Positions 49,801 through 61,800 of a stretch of DNA of 64,000 bases are shown here, piece by piece. Location: the NCBI GenBank assembly GCA_905221605.1, contig CAJNDS010000002.1:1-64000 (forward strand), given 5' to 3'. The notes beneath the pieces are model-generated. The model worked only from the letters and a program-made list of their open reading frames with translations, had not been told where the DNA came from and ran no database searches. The translations under genes and the position numbers were made by a program. Origin of the DNA: Symbiodinium natans. Taxonomy: Eukaryota; Sar; Dinophyceae; Suessiales; Symbiodiniaceae. The number at the start of each line of letters is the position of its first letter. Positions within the stretch are counted from its first letter, which is position 1.

Positions 49801-52800
49801 ACTCCAGCATAGACTTCGGGATAAATGTCCCTATCCGGCGTGATGATCATCCACTCCTGCGGTTCCAACTCGGCGGCCAGGATGCGTGTGTGGTAAACTC
49901 CGGGATCCCCATGATACAAGACATATACCACATCCCCAGCATTCATGCTCCCTCAGCTAATTGTCCAGAATCTGCAAACCCTTGCTCGCTCCAAAGACGC
50001 CCTTGCCAGGACGCCCTTTCAACGACAAAGTGAGTTCTTGGCCCCCACCTTCTGTATTGCGGAAACTGATCTTCAACACCAAGAAAAGATTTGCGCCGAG
50101 TAATGCAGTGAAGATCACAATGAAGACCCACAGGACTGCGTTGTTGTTGTTCTCCTGCCCTCTCTCCGGCGGGACTGCGCAGTGGCACTGGCAAACAGTT
50201 GGCTCTTTCGATTCAATCGGCCTAGAGAAAATCCAACCAATTGCCAGCCCACTGAGACCTATCAGTCCATGGGCAGGATCCATCTACTCTTCACAAGCGA
50301 GAGATCTCGAGAATGAAACGGCATTTTTCGTGCTATAAGTCATTTATGTGCAAGCACTGTACAACTCCTCCCTACGAAAATCATATAAAGCCCGTGGACC
50401 GTTTGAAGAGAGCAGGAACCAGTGTCGACTGTTCAGGGGGGCGGGGTGCGCAGCACACTAGAGAGGGCACGACGTTACGAGGTAAAACGCCTTATAACCT
50501 CCCTAAACCCTCAACCCTAGAACAGAGAACCGAAGGCTTAGCAGTTCTGAAACCCTAAACCCAAAACCCAAAACCCTAAACCCTAAACCCTAAACCCTAA
50601 ACCGCCCTATGGTGCCTCCAGAAACTGCCGGTGGTAGATGTTGGGCTTTGCGAAGGCCATGGCGGAGTTCGCCAGGTCCTGCGTAGCGGGGCTTATGGGA
50701 CCCTCCGAAGCCTGAACCTGATGCCTTCTGACTCCCACACCCTCATAGTGCAGGAACCCAAAAAACTCCCTAAACCCTAAACCCTATAAACCCTAAACAC
50801 TAAACCCGGAACTCTAGAGACCCCTAAAACAGGGTTTCGTTGCCGGCTGTAGTGTTTAGCGTTAACCCCAAACCACAGGCCCATCACTGGGGTTTAGGGT
50901 TTAGGGTTTAGGGTTTAGGCTTTAGGGTTTAGGGTTTAGGGTTTAGGGTTTAGGGTTTAGGGCTCACCCTAAACCACACACCCTGGACTCTCCTGGCAGG
51001 TATAGTCCCCGACGATCTTGAGGCCCTGGTCGGCGACAGCTGCCATGAAGCCATCCTCGGGGGGCTTTGCAGGGTTGAAGGCTTCGGGAGGTATGGGTTT
51101 AGGGTTTAGGGTTTAGGGTTTAGGGTTTAGGGTTTAGGGTTTAGGGTTTAGGGTTTAGGGTTTAGGGTTTAGGGTTTAGGGTTTAGGGTTTAGGGTTTAG
51201 GGTTTAGGGTTTAGGGTTTAGGGCTTAGGGTTTAGGGTCCTCTTTGGGTCGGATACTATGACGAGGCAGTGGTGTGTCCCTTCAACAGCCGTGGGGTATT
51301 AGGCTTTGTGCTCCCCAAAAAGGACACCCCCATGTATACACAACAATACTTGGGTTGGGGTCGCTTGTTGGGATCTCTTTTTAAGGGTGCGCCTTTAATA
51401 GGTCGCCAGAAAGGACCCTAAAGAAGGAAACTACCCGCTTGTAAGGAGCCTTTTATACGCTCGCCAACGGTTTGCGAAATCCTACTTCTCTAGGGTTACC
51501 ATTCGGGTCCCTCAAAAACCCTATGTCCCGTGCTTAAGCCCTAGGCCCAAACCCCTTATACTGAAGGCCCTAAACCCCTAAGCCCGAAGCAGCCCCTTCT
51601 ACCCTAAGCCCTAAACCCCAAACCCTAAACCCTAAACCCTAAACCCTAAACCCTAGCCCTAAACCCCAAACCCCCAGCTTGTAAACCCAGGCAAAGGGGC
51701 GTGGCGCACGCCCAACCGACAACAAGCCCAGGAGCTGTTGCTCAGCTCCTGGTTCCCGGTGGGGCTTGGGAACTTCGGGTTTGGGGGGCCTTAGGGCCAC
51801 TTCAGGGTTTAGGGCTTTAGGGTTTAGGATTTCGGGGTTTCGGGTTTTAGGATTTAGGGGTTTAGAGGTTTGGTGTTTTCGGGGTTTAGGGCCATGCTCG
51901 GGTTGGGTTGGGGGGCTTGTTGGTCTCAGGGCCTCGAGCATACGAAGGCGGTGTGCTGTGCGATTGGCTTTGCAGGGCTTCGGGTTTAGGGCTTTAGGGC
52001 TTAGGGCTTTAGAGTTTAAGGTTTTAGGGTTTAGGGTTGAGGGCTTTAGGGTTCAGGGCTTTAGAGTTTAAGGCTTAGGGTCTCTGATTCCGTCTCTTCC
52101 AAGCCTCTTCCGTTTTAAGGCTGGCACCGGCTTCTTAAGGTTTGCAGTCGGGCCCCTTACGCAAATTGTACTCCTTGTTATACGGGTTGTAGATTTAGGG
52201 CTTTAGGTTTTTAAGGTTGAGGGTTTAGGGTTTTTGTATGTGGTTTGCTGTAGGGCTCGGAGATACTTAAGACTAGTTCGGAATAAGCCCCAGATAGTCG
52301 TTGCCTCATTACTATATAAACCCCTGAACGCCCTAAACCTGAAGACTTGTAGTGCATAAAGGTGTCTGTGCCCTCTCAGCCAGGTTCCCAAGCAACTAAA
52401 AGAAAACGATTAGAAAAAAACATAGTGTTCAGCGGCTGACCCTTTGCTCCTTCTAGCCCAGGGCAAAATACAGAGGGTTTCCTCCGCTACGCCGGGCCCA
52501 GCCCCTTTCTTCGAGTGGAAGACTAAAAGGGGGTTCCGAAAAAGGGGTACCCTTCTTAGTGGTCCCTTTAAGGGGGTTCTATCCTATTTGGCGTGGCATT
52601 GTAAAAGCGGTACCCCTATCTTGGAAAATAACCAAATGAAGGGGAGGAGGCACCTGTGCTAAATTTCTAAATTCACTGCAAGAAAAAAACGGGCTGAAAT
52701 TAAGGTTTTTTCAGGTGGGCTGATTTCAGTTCGTCGTTGCAGAGAGAGATCAGATTTTAGATTGATGTCAATGATTGCAGCTGTGAAAAGCTGGCTCGAG

Positions 52801-55800
52801 TGCCTGAGCCTACCATTAAGCAGCGCTGTTTCAAGGAGTCTTCGGCATCGGTACCATACCTAAAAACGAAAGAACGAACAAAAGAAGGAACGAACGAAAG
52901 AAAAAGATAAATAAAGAAAAGAAAGAAAGAAGGCAATAAGGAAACAGATAGAGAGATGGAGAGAGAGCAGCCCAATACGTCACATTTTCTCTTGTCAGTC
53001 AGCACTGATAGAGTCGGGTCGTCGCCAGAGTCGAAACACTAATTTTTGAGTCACTGAGTAAACTGAGCAAGCCCAGCCCCTAACCCTCCTAAACATGACT
53101 GCCCTACACCCCTACTCACCCTCCCGCACTCCACCCCAGCCAACGACCGCCCCCCTGCCACCCCCACCACCCCACCCCCGCACCCCGCGCAGCGGAGAAA
53201 AAAAAGTTGTGGGTTCAAAGGGCAACCAGTGGGGGGGGTGGTGGGGGCGGAAGGGGGAGAGAGGGAATAACAGAGAGGCCAGCCCCGCGCAGCGGAGGAA
53301 AAAATTGTGGGTTCAAAGGGCAACCAGTGGGGGGAGGTCGGAAGGGGGAGAGAGGGAATACCAGAGGCCAGCCCCGCGCAGCGGAGAAAAAATGGCCGAT
53401 TGGGGGCCGAGACCTGCTTGATTCCTTAATTTCAGCTCCGGTTTTTTTTCATAAAAAAAGAAACTGAAATTAAGAACTGGGTTACATGGCCACAATTCCT
53501 GACACCAGCTGCAAAATCCTTAATTTCAGCTCCGTTTTTTATAAAAAAAGAAACTGAAATTAAGAACTGGGATACATGGCCACAATTCCTGGCACCAGCT
53601 GCAAAGTCCTTAATTTCAGCTCCATTTTTTTTTATAAAAAAATGGAGCTGAAATTAAGGATTTTGCAGCTTGGACCAGGAATTGTGGCCATGTAACCCAG
53701 TTCTTAATTTCAGTTTCATTTTTTTGTAATAAAAGAACGGAGCTGAAATTAAGGAATCACCGCATGGCCGTGGAAATTCGGAGTTGCTGCCACGGGGTGC
53801 GGGGTGGGGGGGGGAGGGGGTGGGGGGCGGGGGAGGAGGGGGGAGGACGGGGGCTGGGCGCAGTAGGGGGTGGGGGGTCCGCGGGGGGTGGGGGGTCCGC
53901 GGGGGGGGGGGGTGCCCTTAATTTCAGCTCCGTTTTTTTTATAAAAAAACGGAGCTGAAATTAAGGAATTTTGTTTCCTGAGAATTCCTGGCGCCAGCTG
54001 CCAAATCCTTAATTTCAGCTCCGTTTTTTTAAAAAACGGAACTGAAATTAAGAACTGGGTTACATGGCCACAAATCCTGATCCAAGCCGCAAAATCCTTA
54101 ATTTCAGCTCCGCTTTTTTTATAAAAAATGGAACTGAAATTAAGGAACTTTTTCTCCTGAAAATTCCTGGCACCAGCTGCCAAATCCTTAATTTCAGCTC
54201 CATTTGTTATAAAAAAACGGAGCTGAAATTAAGGATTTTGGCAGTCGCAAATAATCTCAAAAACCCATGAATTCCATGATGTTTTGGTCGAAATTCGGCA
54301 TGCCGCGCAAAATCGGCATGCCGCATTTTGAGTAAAAAACCTAGGTTTTTACTGCAAATCAGACGAAAAACGGCATGCCAAAAACCTTAATCCCAGCTCC
54401 GTTTTTTTGTAAAAAAATGGAGCTGAAATTAAGGATTTGGCAGCTGGTGCCAGGAGTTTTCAGGAGAAAAAACTCCTTAATTTCAGTTCCATTTTTTTAT
54501 AAAAAAACGGAGCTGAAATTAAGGATTTTGCAGTTGATGCCAGGAATTTTCAGGAGAAAAAACTCCTTAATTTCAGTTCCATTTTTTCATAAAAAAACGG
54601 AGCTGAAATTAAGGATTTGGCAGCTGGTGCCAGGAGTTTTCAGGAGAAAAAACTCCTTAATTTCAGTTCCATTTTTTTTATAAACAAACGGAGCTTAATT
54701 TCAGTTCCATTTTGTTATAAAAAAACGGAGCTGAAATTAAGGATTTTGCAGTTGATGCCAGGAATTTTCAGGAAAAAAATCCTTAATTTCAGTTCCATTT
54801 TCTTATAAAAAAATGGAGCTGAAATTAAGGATTTTGCAGCTTGGATCAGGAATTGTGGCCATGTAACCCAGTTCTTAATTTCAGTTTCATTTTTTATTAA
54901 AAAAAAAACGGAGCTGAAATTAAGGAATCACCACTTGGACCGCTGAAACTCAGGAAACAAAATTCCTTAATTTCAGTTCCGTTTTTTTATAAAACAACGG
55001 AGCTGAAATTAAGGATTTTGCAGCTGGTGTCAGGAATTGTGGCCATGTAACCCAGTTCTTAATTTCAGTTTTTTTTTTTTATTGAAAAAAAAACGGGAGC
55101 TGAAATTAAGGAATCATGCAGGCAGGTCTCGGCCCCCAATCGGCCATTTTTTCTCCGCTGCGCGGGGCTGGCCTCTGTTATTCCCTCTCTCCCCCTTCCG
55201 ACCCCCCCCCACTGGTTGCCCTTTGAACCCACAATTTTTTCCTCCGCTGCGCGGGGCTGGCCTCTCTGTTATTCCCTCTCTCCCCCTTCCGCCCCCACCA
55301 CCCCCCCCACTGGTTGCCCTTTGAACCCACAACTTTTTTTCTCCGCTGCGCGGGGTGCGGGGGTGGTGGGGTGGTGGGGGTGGCAGGGGGGCGGTCGTTG
55401 GCTGGGGTGGAGTGCGGGAGTGAGTGGGGGTGTAGGGCAGTCATGCTTAGCAGGGTTAGGGGCTGGGCTTGCTCAGTTTACTCAGTGACTCAGAGAGTCA
55501 GTGTTTCGACTCTGGCGACGACCCGACTCTATCAGTGCTGACTGACAAGTGTGGACATATTGGGCTGCTCTCTCTCTATCTCTCTGTCTGTTTCCTTCTT
55601 GCTTTATTTCTTTCTTTTCTTTCTTTTGATTTTTCTTTCGTTCTTTCTTTCTTTCTTTCTTTCTCTCTCTCTCTCTCCTTTTTCTCTGACGTCTGACTCT
55701 CTCTGTTTCTATTTATCTCCTTCCATCCCCCCCTCCCTCCCTCCCCTCCCTCCTTCCATCTCTTCCTCCCTCCCTGCCCTCCGTCCTTAGCTTCAGCTAG

Positions 55801-58800
55801 ACGTACAGATGGACGATGAGGGGAAACAGCCATCCTTGCTCTTGGTTCCCCCCCTCCCCCAAGCCCCAAGGAACATGTCGACATGCTAAGTTTATCGTGT
55901 TGCGTTGGGTTTACATTGTTGTTTCAAAGCATTTCGACAGATGCTGGTTTCATTGTTTTTGGAATAGTCTCCCAAAGCAGAATCCTTAATTTCAGCTAGT
56001 TTCTCTTCATTTCCTTAATTTCGGTGAATATTGAAATTTAGCAGGCACCTGTCCCTGAAACGCAGAGTCGCCTCGGCTGCTGGTGGCGGCATTAGGGTAA
56101 TTACTTCCGTGCGCGAACATTCCTCTGAGGTTTAGGGTTTTGGGTTTAGCGTTTAGGGTCCCGAAACCCCTAAACCAAGGCCTTGCGCTTTCTTAGTCTT
56201 CAGGGCGCCTGGGTGGTGCAGTCCGGTAGACGCCGTGTGATCTCCTGGCAGCGTCTGAGTTGAGACACGTCTTCCCTAAAATTTCGGTAGGGTTTGGGGT
56301 TTGGGGTTTGGGGTTTGGGGTTTGGGGTTTGGGGTTTGGGGTTTGGGGTTTGGGGTTTGGGGTTTGGGGTTTGGGGTTTGGGGTTTGGGGTTTGGGGGTT
56401 GGGGTTGGGGTTTGGGGTTTGGGGTTTGGGGTTGGGGTTTGGGGGTTGGGGTTGGGGTTTGGGGTTTGGGGTTGGGTTTGGGGTTTGGGGGTTTGGGGTT
56501 TGGGGTTTGGGGTTTGGGGTTGGGGTTTGGGGTTTGGGGGGTTTGGGGTTTGGGGTTTTGGGGTTTGGGGTTGGGGGTTTGGGGTTTGGGGTTTGGGGTT
56601 TGGGGTTTGGGGTTTGGGGTTTGGGGTTTGGGGTTTGGGGTTTGGGGTTTGGGGTTTGGGGTTTGGGGTTTGGGGTTTGGGGTTTGGGGTTTGGGGTTTG
56701 GGGTTCAGAGTTGAGGGTTCGGGGTTTAGGGTCGCCTATCCCGGGAACAATACACAAGGGAGCCGGCGTTGGGTCGCATAGGATTCACTTTAGGGTTTAG
56801 GGTTTAGGGTTTAGGGTCTAGGGCTTAGGGTTTCGAAATCAAAGCCTACTTTCTTGTAGGTTTTTACATTCGGCCAAACCCTAACCCAAAAACTTAAACC
56901 AGCCGAAAACCCCAAATCACCCGAGACACCAGCCCTTACCCTGCTACACTTTAAAGGCAATTTTTACATCCCCAGAGCTCTGAGCCCTACAAGCCCTAGG
57001 CAGCAAACCCTCAAACCCTAAACCCGAAACCCTAAACCCTAACCCTAAAACCTAAAGCATCCAGCCCCAAATCCCCCGAAGTCTTCAAGCCCTACCAAGT
57101 TGAGGGACTCCAAGGGCCTAGGGCTTAGGGCTCAGGGCTTAGGCTTTAGGGTTTAGGGTTTAGGGCATAGGGTTTAGGGCTTCGGGTTCAGAAGAGTATG
57201 TCGGGGGATTCGCGTCGGCGTCCTCGAGGAGGGCACAGATGAGCTGCCAGGAAGACTGACCCAGGCCTGGGGCTACATTACAAGTAGAGTTAAGGGTTTA
57301 GGGTTAAGGGTTTAGGGTTTAGGGTTGAGAGTTTAGGGTTTAGGGTTTAAGGTGCAGGGATGATGGAATGCTATACAGGGTTGGCCTTTCAAACGATTTG
57401 AAAAACATTTGCATATAGGGTCTCTCATAAACCCAAAGAAGGAAAAAGAAAGATCTCAAAAACCTAGTACAGTACAAGTTAGGATTACCCACATTCGGCG
57501 TGCTTTGGCTTTTCTTTTGCGCGGAGGCGGGGCGGGGGGGGGGGGGGGGGAGTTTTCCACTTGGAGGTTCAGGGTACTCATTAACCAACTGTAGCTGCAC
57601 TTACAACCCACTCATAAGCCCCTGTAAGTGCCCCAATAGAGTTATAATTGGGTGAAAAGTACAGTTCTTATTGGGTTAATAAGTACCCTGAACCTCCAAG
57701 TAGTAAGAGCCTTCGGGTTGTGGGCAGCTGGGGCACACTCTTCGCCTTTGATGACGAGCGTGGCGAAGCCTGAGGCTGTGCAAGGATGTGCGTAGGGGTC
57801 CAGGGGCCTGAACAATTAGAATAGGGTTTTGGGGAGTTATTGTAGTATATTTATAAAGGGACCATAAGGGAATAGGATTCGTAATTCTTCCAACCCTTAC
57901 TGCCCTGAGCGGCGCAAGCGCCCACAGGGCAACTAGAAACTCTGCATGGAAGAACTTCAATAACCCTAAACCCTAAACCCCCGTTCGAGTAGCGCATGAG
58001 AGTTTGGAGGGGGGGGGGGGGGGGGCACGGTTTAGGGCTTAGGGTTTAGGGTTTAGGGTTTAGGGTTTAGGGTATAGGGTTTAGGGTCTAGGGTTTAGGG
58101 GTTAGGGTTTAGGGTTTAGGGATAAAGGTTCAGGGGTCTAAGGTTGATGGGCTTGGGATTTAGGAGTGCGGGATGTCCAAAACCCTAAACCCCTAAACCC
58201 TTTAACCCTTTGAACCCTTTGAACCCTTTGAACCCTTTGAACCCTAAACCCTAAACCCTAAACCCTAAACCCTAAACCATGATGCTGGTGCAGCCCAGGG
58301 TGCCCCAAAGGGTGTTGACAAGGCCCTGGGCGGAGAACTGCGGAAGCTTCCGCAAGGTCTCGTCAGCAATGGCCTGCGGGTTTAGGGTTTAGGGTTTCGG
58401 GTTTAGGGTTTAGGGTTTAGGGTTCATTGTTTAGGGTTTGGCCCTTACTTACCCTAAGGGTCCATGTACCTCATTACTACTTTCTTGGGCCCCACAGGCC
58501 CTGTTCAGGAGGTCAGCAATGGCCTGCGGGTGTTTGACCCTTACTTGGCGTCCGACAAAAATCCTGCTGAGAAGGGCATGAGGTGCCTCTGTGCCCCCTT
58601 AACTTCAACTTGTTAAAACTGATTAAACCACTCCATACATGATGAGGGAGCGATGGATGATGATGGCTGTCCGACATGCTAGGGAAGCTACAGGTAACCT
58701 TTACCATTCCATATGACGTTGGCGATCTGGCCAGTTCTTCAGCCGCTGGTGTCAAGGGAATTTCTGCATGTGTCAGGTCTTAGCATTTAAGGAATGTCGC

Positions 58801-61800
58801 TGCAGTTTGGGGAGGAAGTAAGACCCTACACCCTACCTTAACCCTTTTCTAAGCAAGAAAAACAAACCTAAACGCCTTAAGCCCCGACTCTCCTTGATCA
58901 GCGGGTCGTGGCGGATGCCAATCTTGGCGAAGGCCCAGCAGGTGTTCGAGAGGTTCCTGGGCTCAGGCTTGAAGAACCTCGAACCATGGAGAGAAAATAG
59001 GGCTCTATGGGGCTTCAGAGGGCTCTATGGGGCTTCAGAGGGCTCTATAGGGCTTTCTAGGGCTTTTTATAGGGCTTTATAGCGCTCTATAGGGCCCTAT
59101 AGGACTCTATAGGGCTTTCTAGGGCTTCCTAGGGCTTTTTAAGGAGGGCTTTAGAAGGCCTTTTAGGGCCTTTTTAGGGCCCTTTAGGGTCTTTAGGGGC
59201 CTTTAGGGTTTTTGGCTTAGGGAACCCTGGAGGCCAAAAGCGCAAGATTGCATTGATTGTTTTTTCCCAGCGTCTGTTCCGTGAAGTCGGAAATCTGTAC
59301 CACGGCCTGAAGAATGCAGGGTTTAGGGTTTAGGGTTTAGGGTTTAGGGTTTAGGGTTTAGGTTTAGGGTTTAGGGTTTAGGGTTTAGGGTGAGGGTTCG
59401 GGGTTTAGGGCCAGGGGTTTTAGGGGGCTCAGCCCTGAACCCGAACTGAACCCGAACACCCCATCCAAGCCCTAAATCCGAAACCCTTACCCGCGGACGA
59501 CATACCACTAGTAAAAGCGTGAGCCAGTAAGCGAGCTCCCTAATGAATTTCCTAGATCCAGGCTTGAAAAGGATTTAGGATATAGGGTTTAGGGTTTACG
59601 GTATTGAGTTAGAAGGAGTGAAGCGTGAACCAAGAGCATTATGAGCGCCCAAAGAAGTTTCTAATTGGCGCTCTTATTCGCAGAACCCCCACAGATATAA
59701 TTAAATAGTTCATGTCATAGGGCTTTTGAACGGGGCAGGAAAATATGTTGAACTCGTGCGTGTTCCTTACAATTAAAGCACCTTTGTACGCGCACAAATA
59801 AAATCGTTTTACGTGCGCGTAAACAAAAACAAAACACACGTCGGGGGCCAAAGAACTAATGTTGTAAACGTTGTATGCGCCCGTCACGTCGTTCATTGGG
59901 CATGCATTTCGTGCACTGAACCGTTGCAATCATGAATCATAAACGAATTCACTTCATTCTGGGAAATGGCGAATGAAGTGCGTCGAAGCATCTTTCCATG
60001 CAAATTCCTTGTCGGTTAGCAGGGAATGGGGGAATGAGGTACCCTATACAATCCCGTAAAAGGTATAATATATAATATATATATAATATATATAATATAA
60101 TATAATATATATATAGTACGTAAATCCCAAAACCCTAGACCCCAAACGGGCACCCTCGTTTTAATGTGGTTGCTGGGCTTAACCCAAAACCCTAAACCCT
60201 GAACCAAAGCCCTGAACCCGAAACCCAAAACCCAAAACCCCAAACCCCAAACCCTAAACCCTAAACCCTAAACCCTACACCCTAAACCCTACACCCTAAA
60301 CCCTAAACCCTACACTGCACCTCGCGAGCGATGGCCATCATCACCGAGTCGAACCTTAGAGCTGTTCTGGCTCCAGGTCCGAAATCCTTAAACTCTTAGG
60401 GTTTAGGGTTAAGGTTTTAGGGTGTAGGGTTGAAGGTTTAGGGTTTAGGTTTTAGGGTTAAGCTTTGAGGGTTTAGGGTTTAGGGTTAAGGTTTTAGGGT
60501 TTAGGGTTTAGGGTTGAGGGTTTAGGGTTTACTGCTTAGGGTCTAGAGTCTAGGGTTGGGGGTTTAGGGCAACCCTAAACCCAGAAACCGCACTAAAGCA
60601 AGGGTGTCCGACCAAACCCTACAACCGAACCCTAAACCCTAAACCCTAAAAACCCCGAAACCCCAAAAAAACCGAAACCCCGAAACCCCTAAACCCCTAA
60701 ACCCCCCAAGCCCCAAAAACCCTAAACCCTGGCAAACAAAAACAAAACCGAGGGACTTTCGCAGATCGAGGGTGGCAAAGCCCCAGGCCAGGTTGGAGAG
60801 GTCCTGAGAGTAGACGGATCTGCCAGAGCCCAGAACTCCACGTTTTTGTTGATGTCAGGGTTTAGGGTTTAGGGTTTAGGGTTTAGGGTTTCGGGTTTAG
60901 GGGTTTGGGGGTGAGGATTGTTCAGGGTTTAGGGCTCAGGGTTTAGGGTTCAGGGTTTGAATGTCACCCGGCCGAAAAAACCCAACTTATCCACATGCCC
61001 TTCGCATGCGATTTGGCATAGGAAATGATGGGAAACGCCGATGTGGTAATTTAGGGCGCGTAGGGGTTTACGTCGAGGTTGCAGGTGGGGAAGGTTGCGG
61101 GTAAAGGGCTTAGAGTTTCGCCCCATTAGAGGGTCTAGGGTTTAGGATCTCCTGCGCCCCAAACCAAAACCCTACGTACACCCTCAACCCTGAACACTAA
61201 ACCCTAAACCCTATAAACCCTAAACCCACACATTCCCAGGGTACTGTGGGATGCACACCAAAGCCGAACCCCTCAGAACCCTAAGCCCCAAGCCCTAAGC
61301 CCTAAGCCCCAAACCCTAAACCCTAAAAGCTAAACGTACCGTTTGACACAAATCAAAGCCGAAACCCTCAGAACCCTAAACCCTTAAACACCTAAACCCC
61401 TAAACCCTTATACCCCTAAACCCCTAAACCCCTAAACCCTAACCCTAAACCCCATGAAGAACGCTTGCGGGAGGCCCTCGCGCGCGACGTGGCGAGCAGC
61501 GGCGGAGCAATGGAGGCAATGATGCGGAGCAGACGACCCGCCGTGGAGTCCTTCAGTTGAGGGTTTAGGATTTAGGGTTTAGTGTTTAGGTTTTAGTGTT
61601 TAGGGCTTAGTTAGAGTTTACGGTTCCCGCCGTGGAGTACTTTAGTTGACTGGGTTGGCCTTGAAACCCATTGACAGAATTATACATAGGGTTTAGGATT
61701 TAGGGATAGGGATCCCTTACAAACTGAAATAAGGAACATCTATACTAAAATACCCCCAAAAGCCAACCTAGTTGAGGTTAAGCTTTAAGCTTAAGCGTGT

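Larger units (their letters stand above)
43911..50363 (-). mobile_element. DIRS/PAT-type tyrosine-recombinase retrotransposon with split direct repeats
   Basis: In element sense (minus): A1 (50363-50291) - coding region - B1 (44279-44145) - A2 (44145-44073) - 27 bp - B2 (44045-43911). A copies are 73 bp and B copies 135 bp, identical as far as I can see. The A1-ORFs-B1A2-B2 order is the split-direct-repeat layout of PAT/Ngaro-type elements, which lack integrase and use a tyrosine recombinase. It encodes a short membrane protein, a gag-like protein, RT-RNase H-methyltransferase, and a recombinase in an overlapping frame. Identical repeats imply recent insertion, in an intron of the long gene and in the same sense. 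Confidence 0.85.
52651..56051. mobile_element. 3.4 kb foldback element made of nested inverted repeats
   Basis: Outer ends CACCTGTGCTAAATTTC (52651) and GAAATTTAGCAGGCACCTG (to 56051). Inside, two long inverted arms (about 52930-53478 and 55057-55610) match over some 500 bp, including CAGCCCAATA, GACCCGACTCTATCAGTGC and TGCGCGGGG blocks. Between and within them lie about 16 hairpins of the type CCTTAATTTCAGCTCCGTTT and its complement around an AT-rich loop. No coding capacity is believed. Inserted in an intron of the long gene. Confidence 0.8.

Noticed and set aside
52930..55610. Arg/Gly/Pro frames and [17 protein letters not shown] frames in the foldback element
   Set aside because: Each is a translation of inverted-repeat or hairpin units and appears in mirrored copies.
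56195..56270. Possible exon [18 protein letters not shown] on the minus strand
   Set aside because: Two frames are open and neither donor nor phase fits the neighbouring exons, so it was not listed.
56200..56781. Gly/Phe/Trp and Pro/Lys/Asn frames over 130-185 codons
   Set aside because: Direct translation of the TTTGGGG array.
61450..61558. Plus-strand reading [18 protein letters not shown] as an exon of another gene
   Set aside because: Protein-like, but isolated; all other supported exons here are on the minus strand, so the minus reading was listed at low confidence instead.
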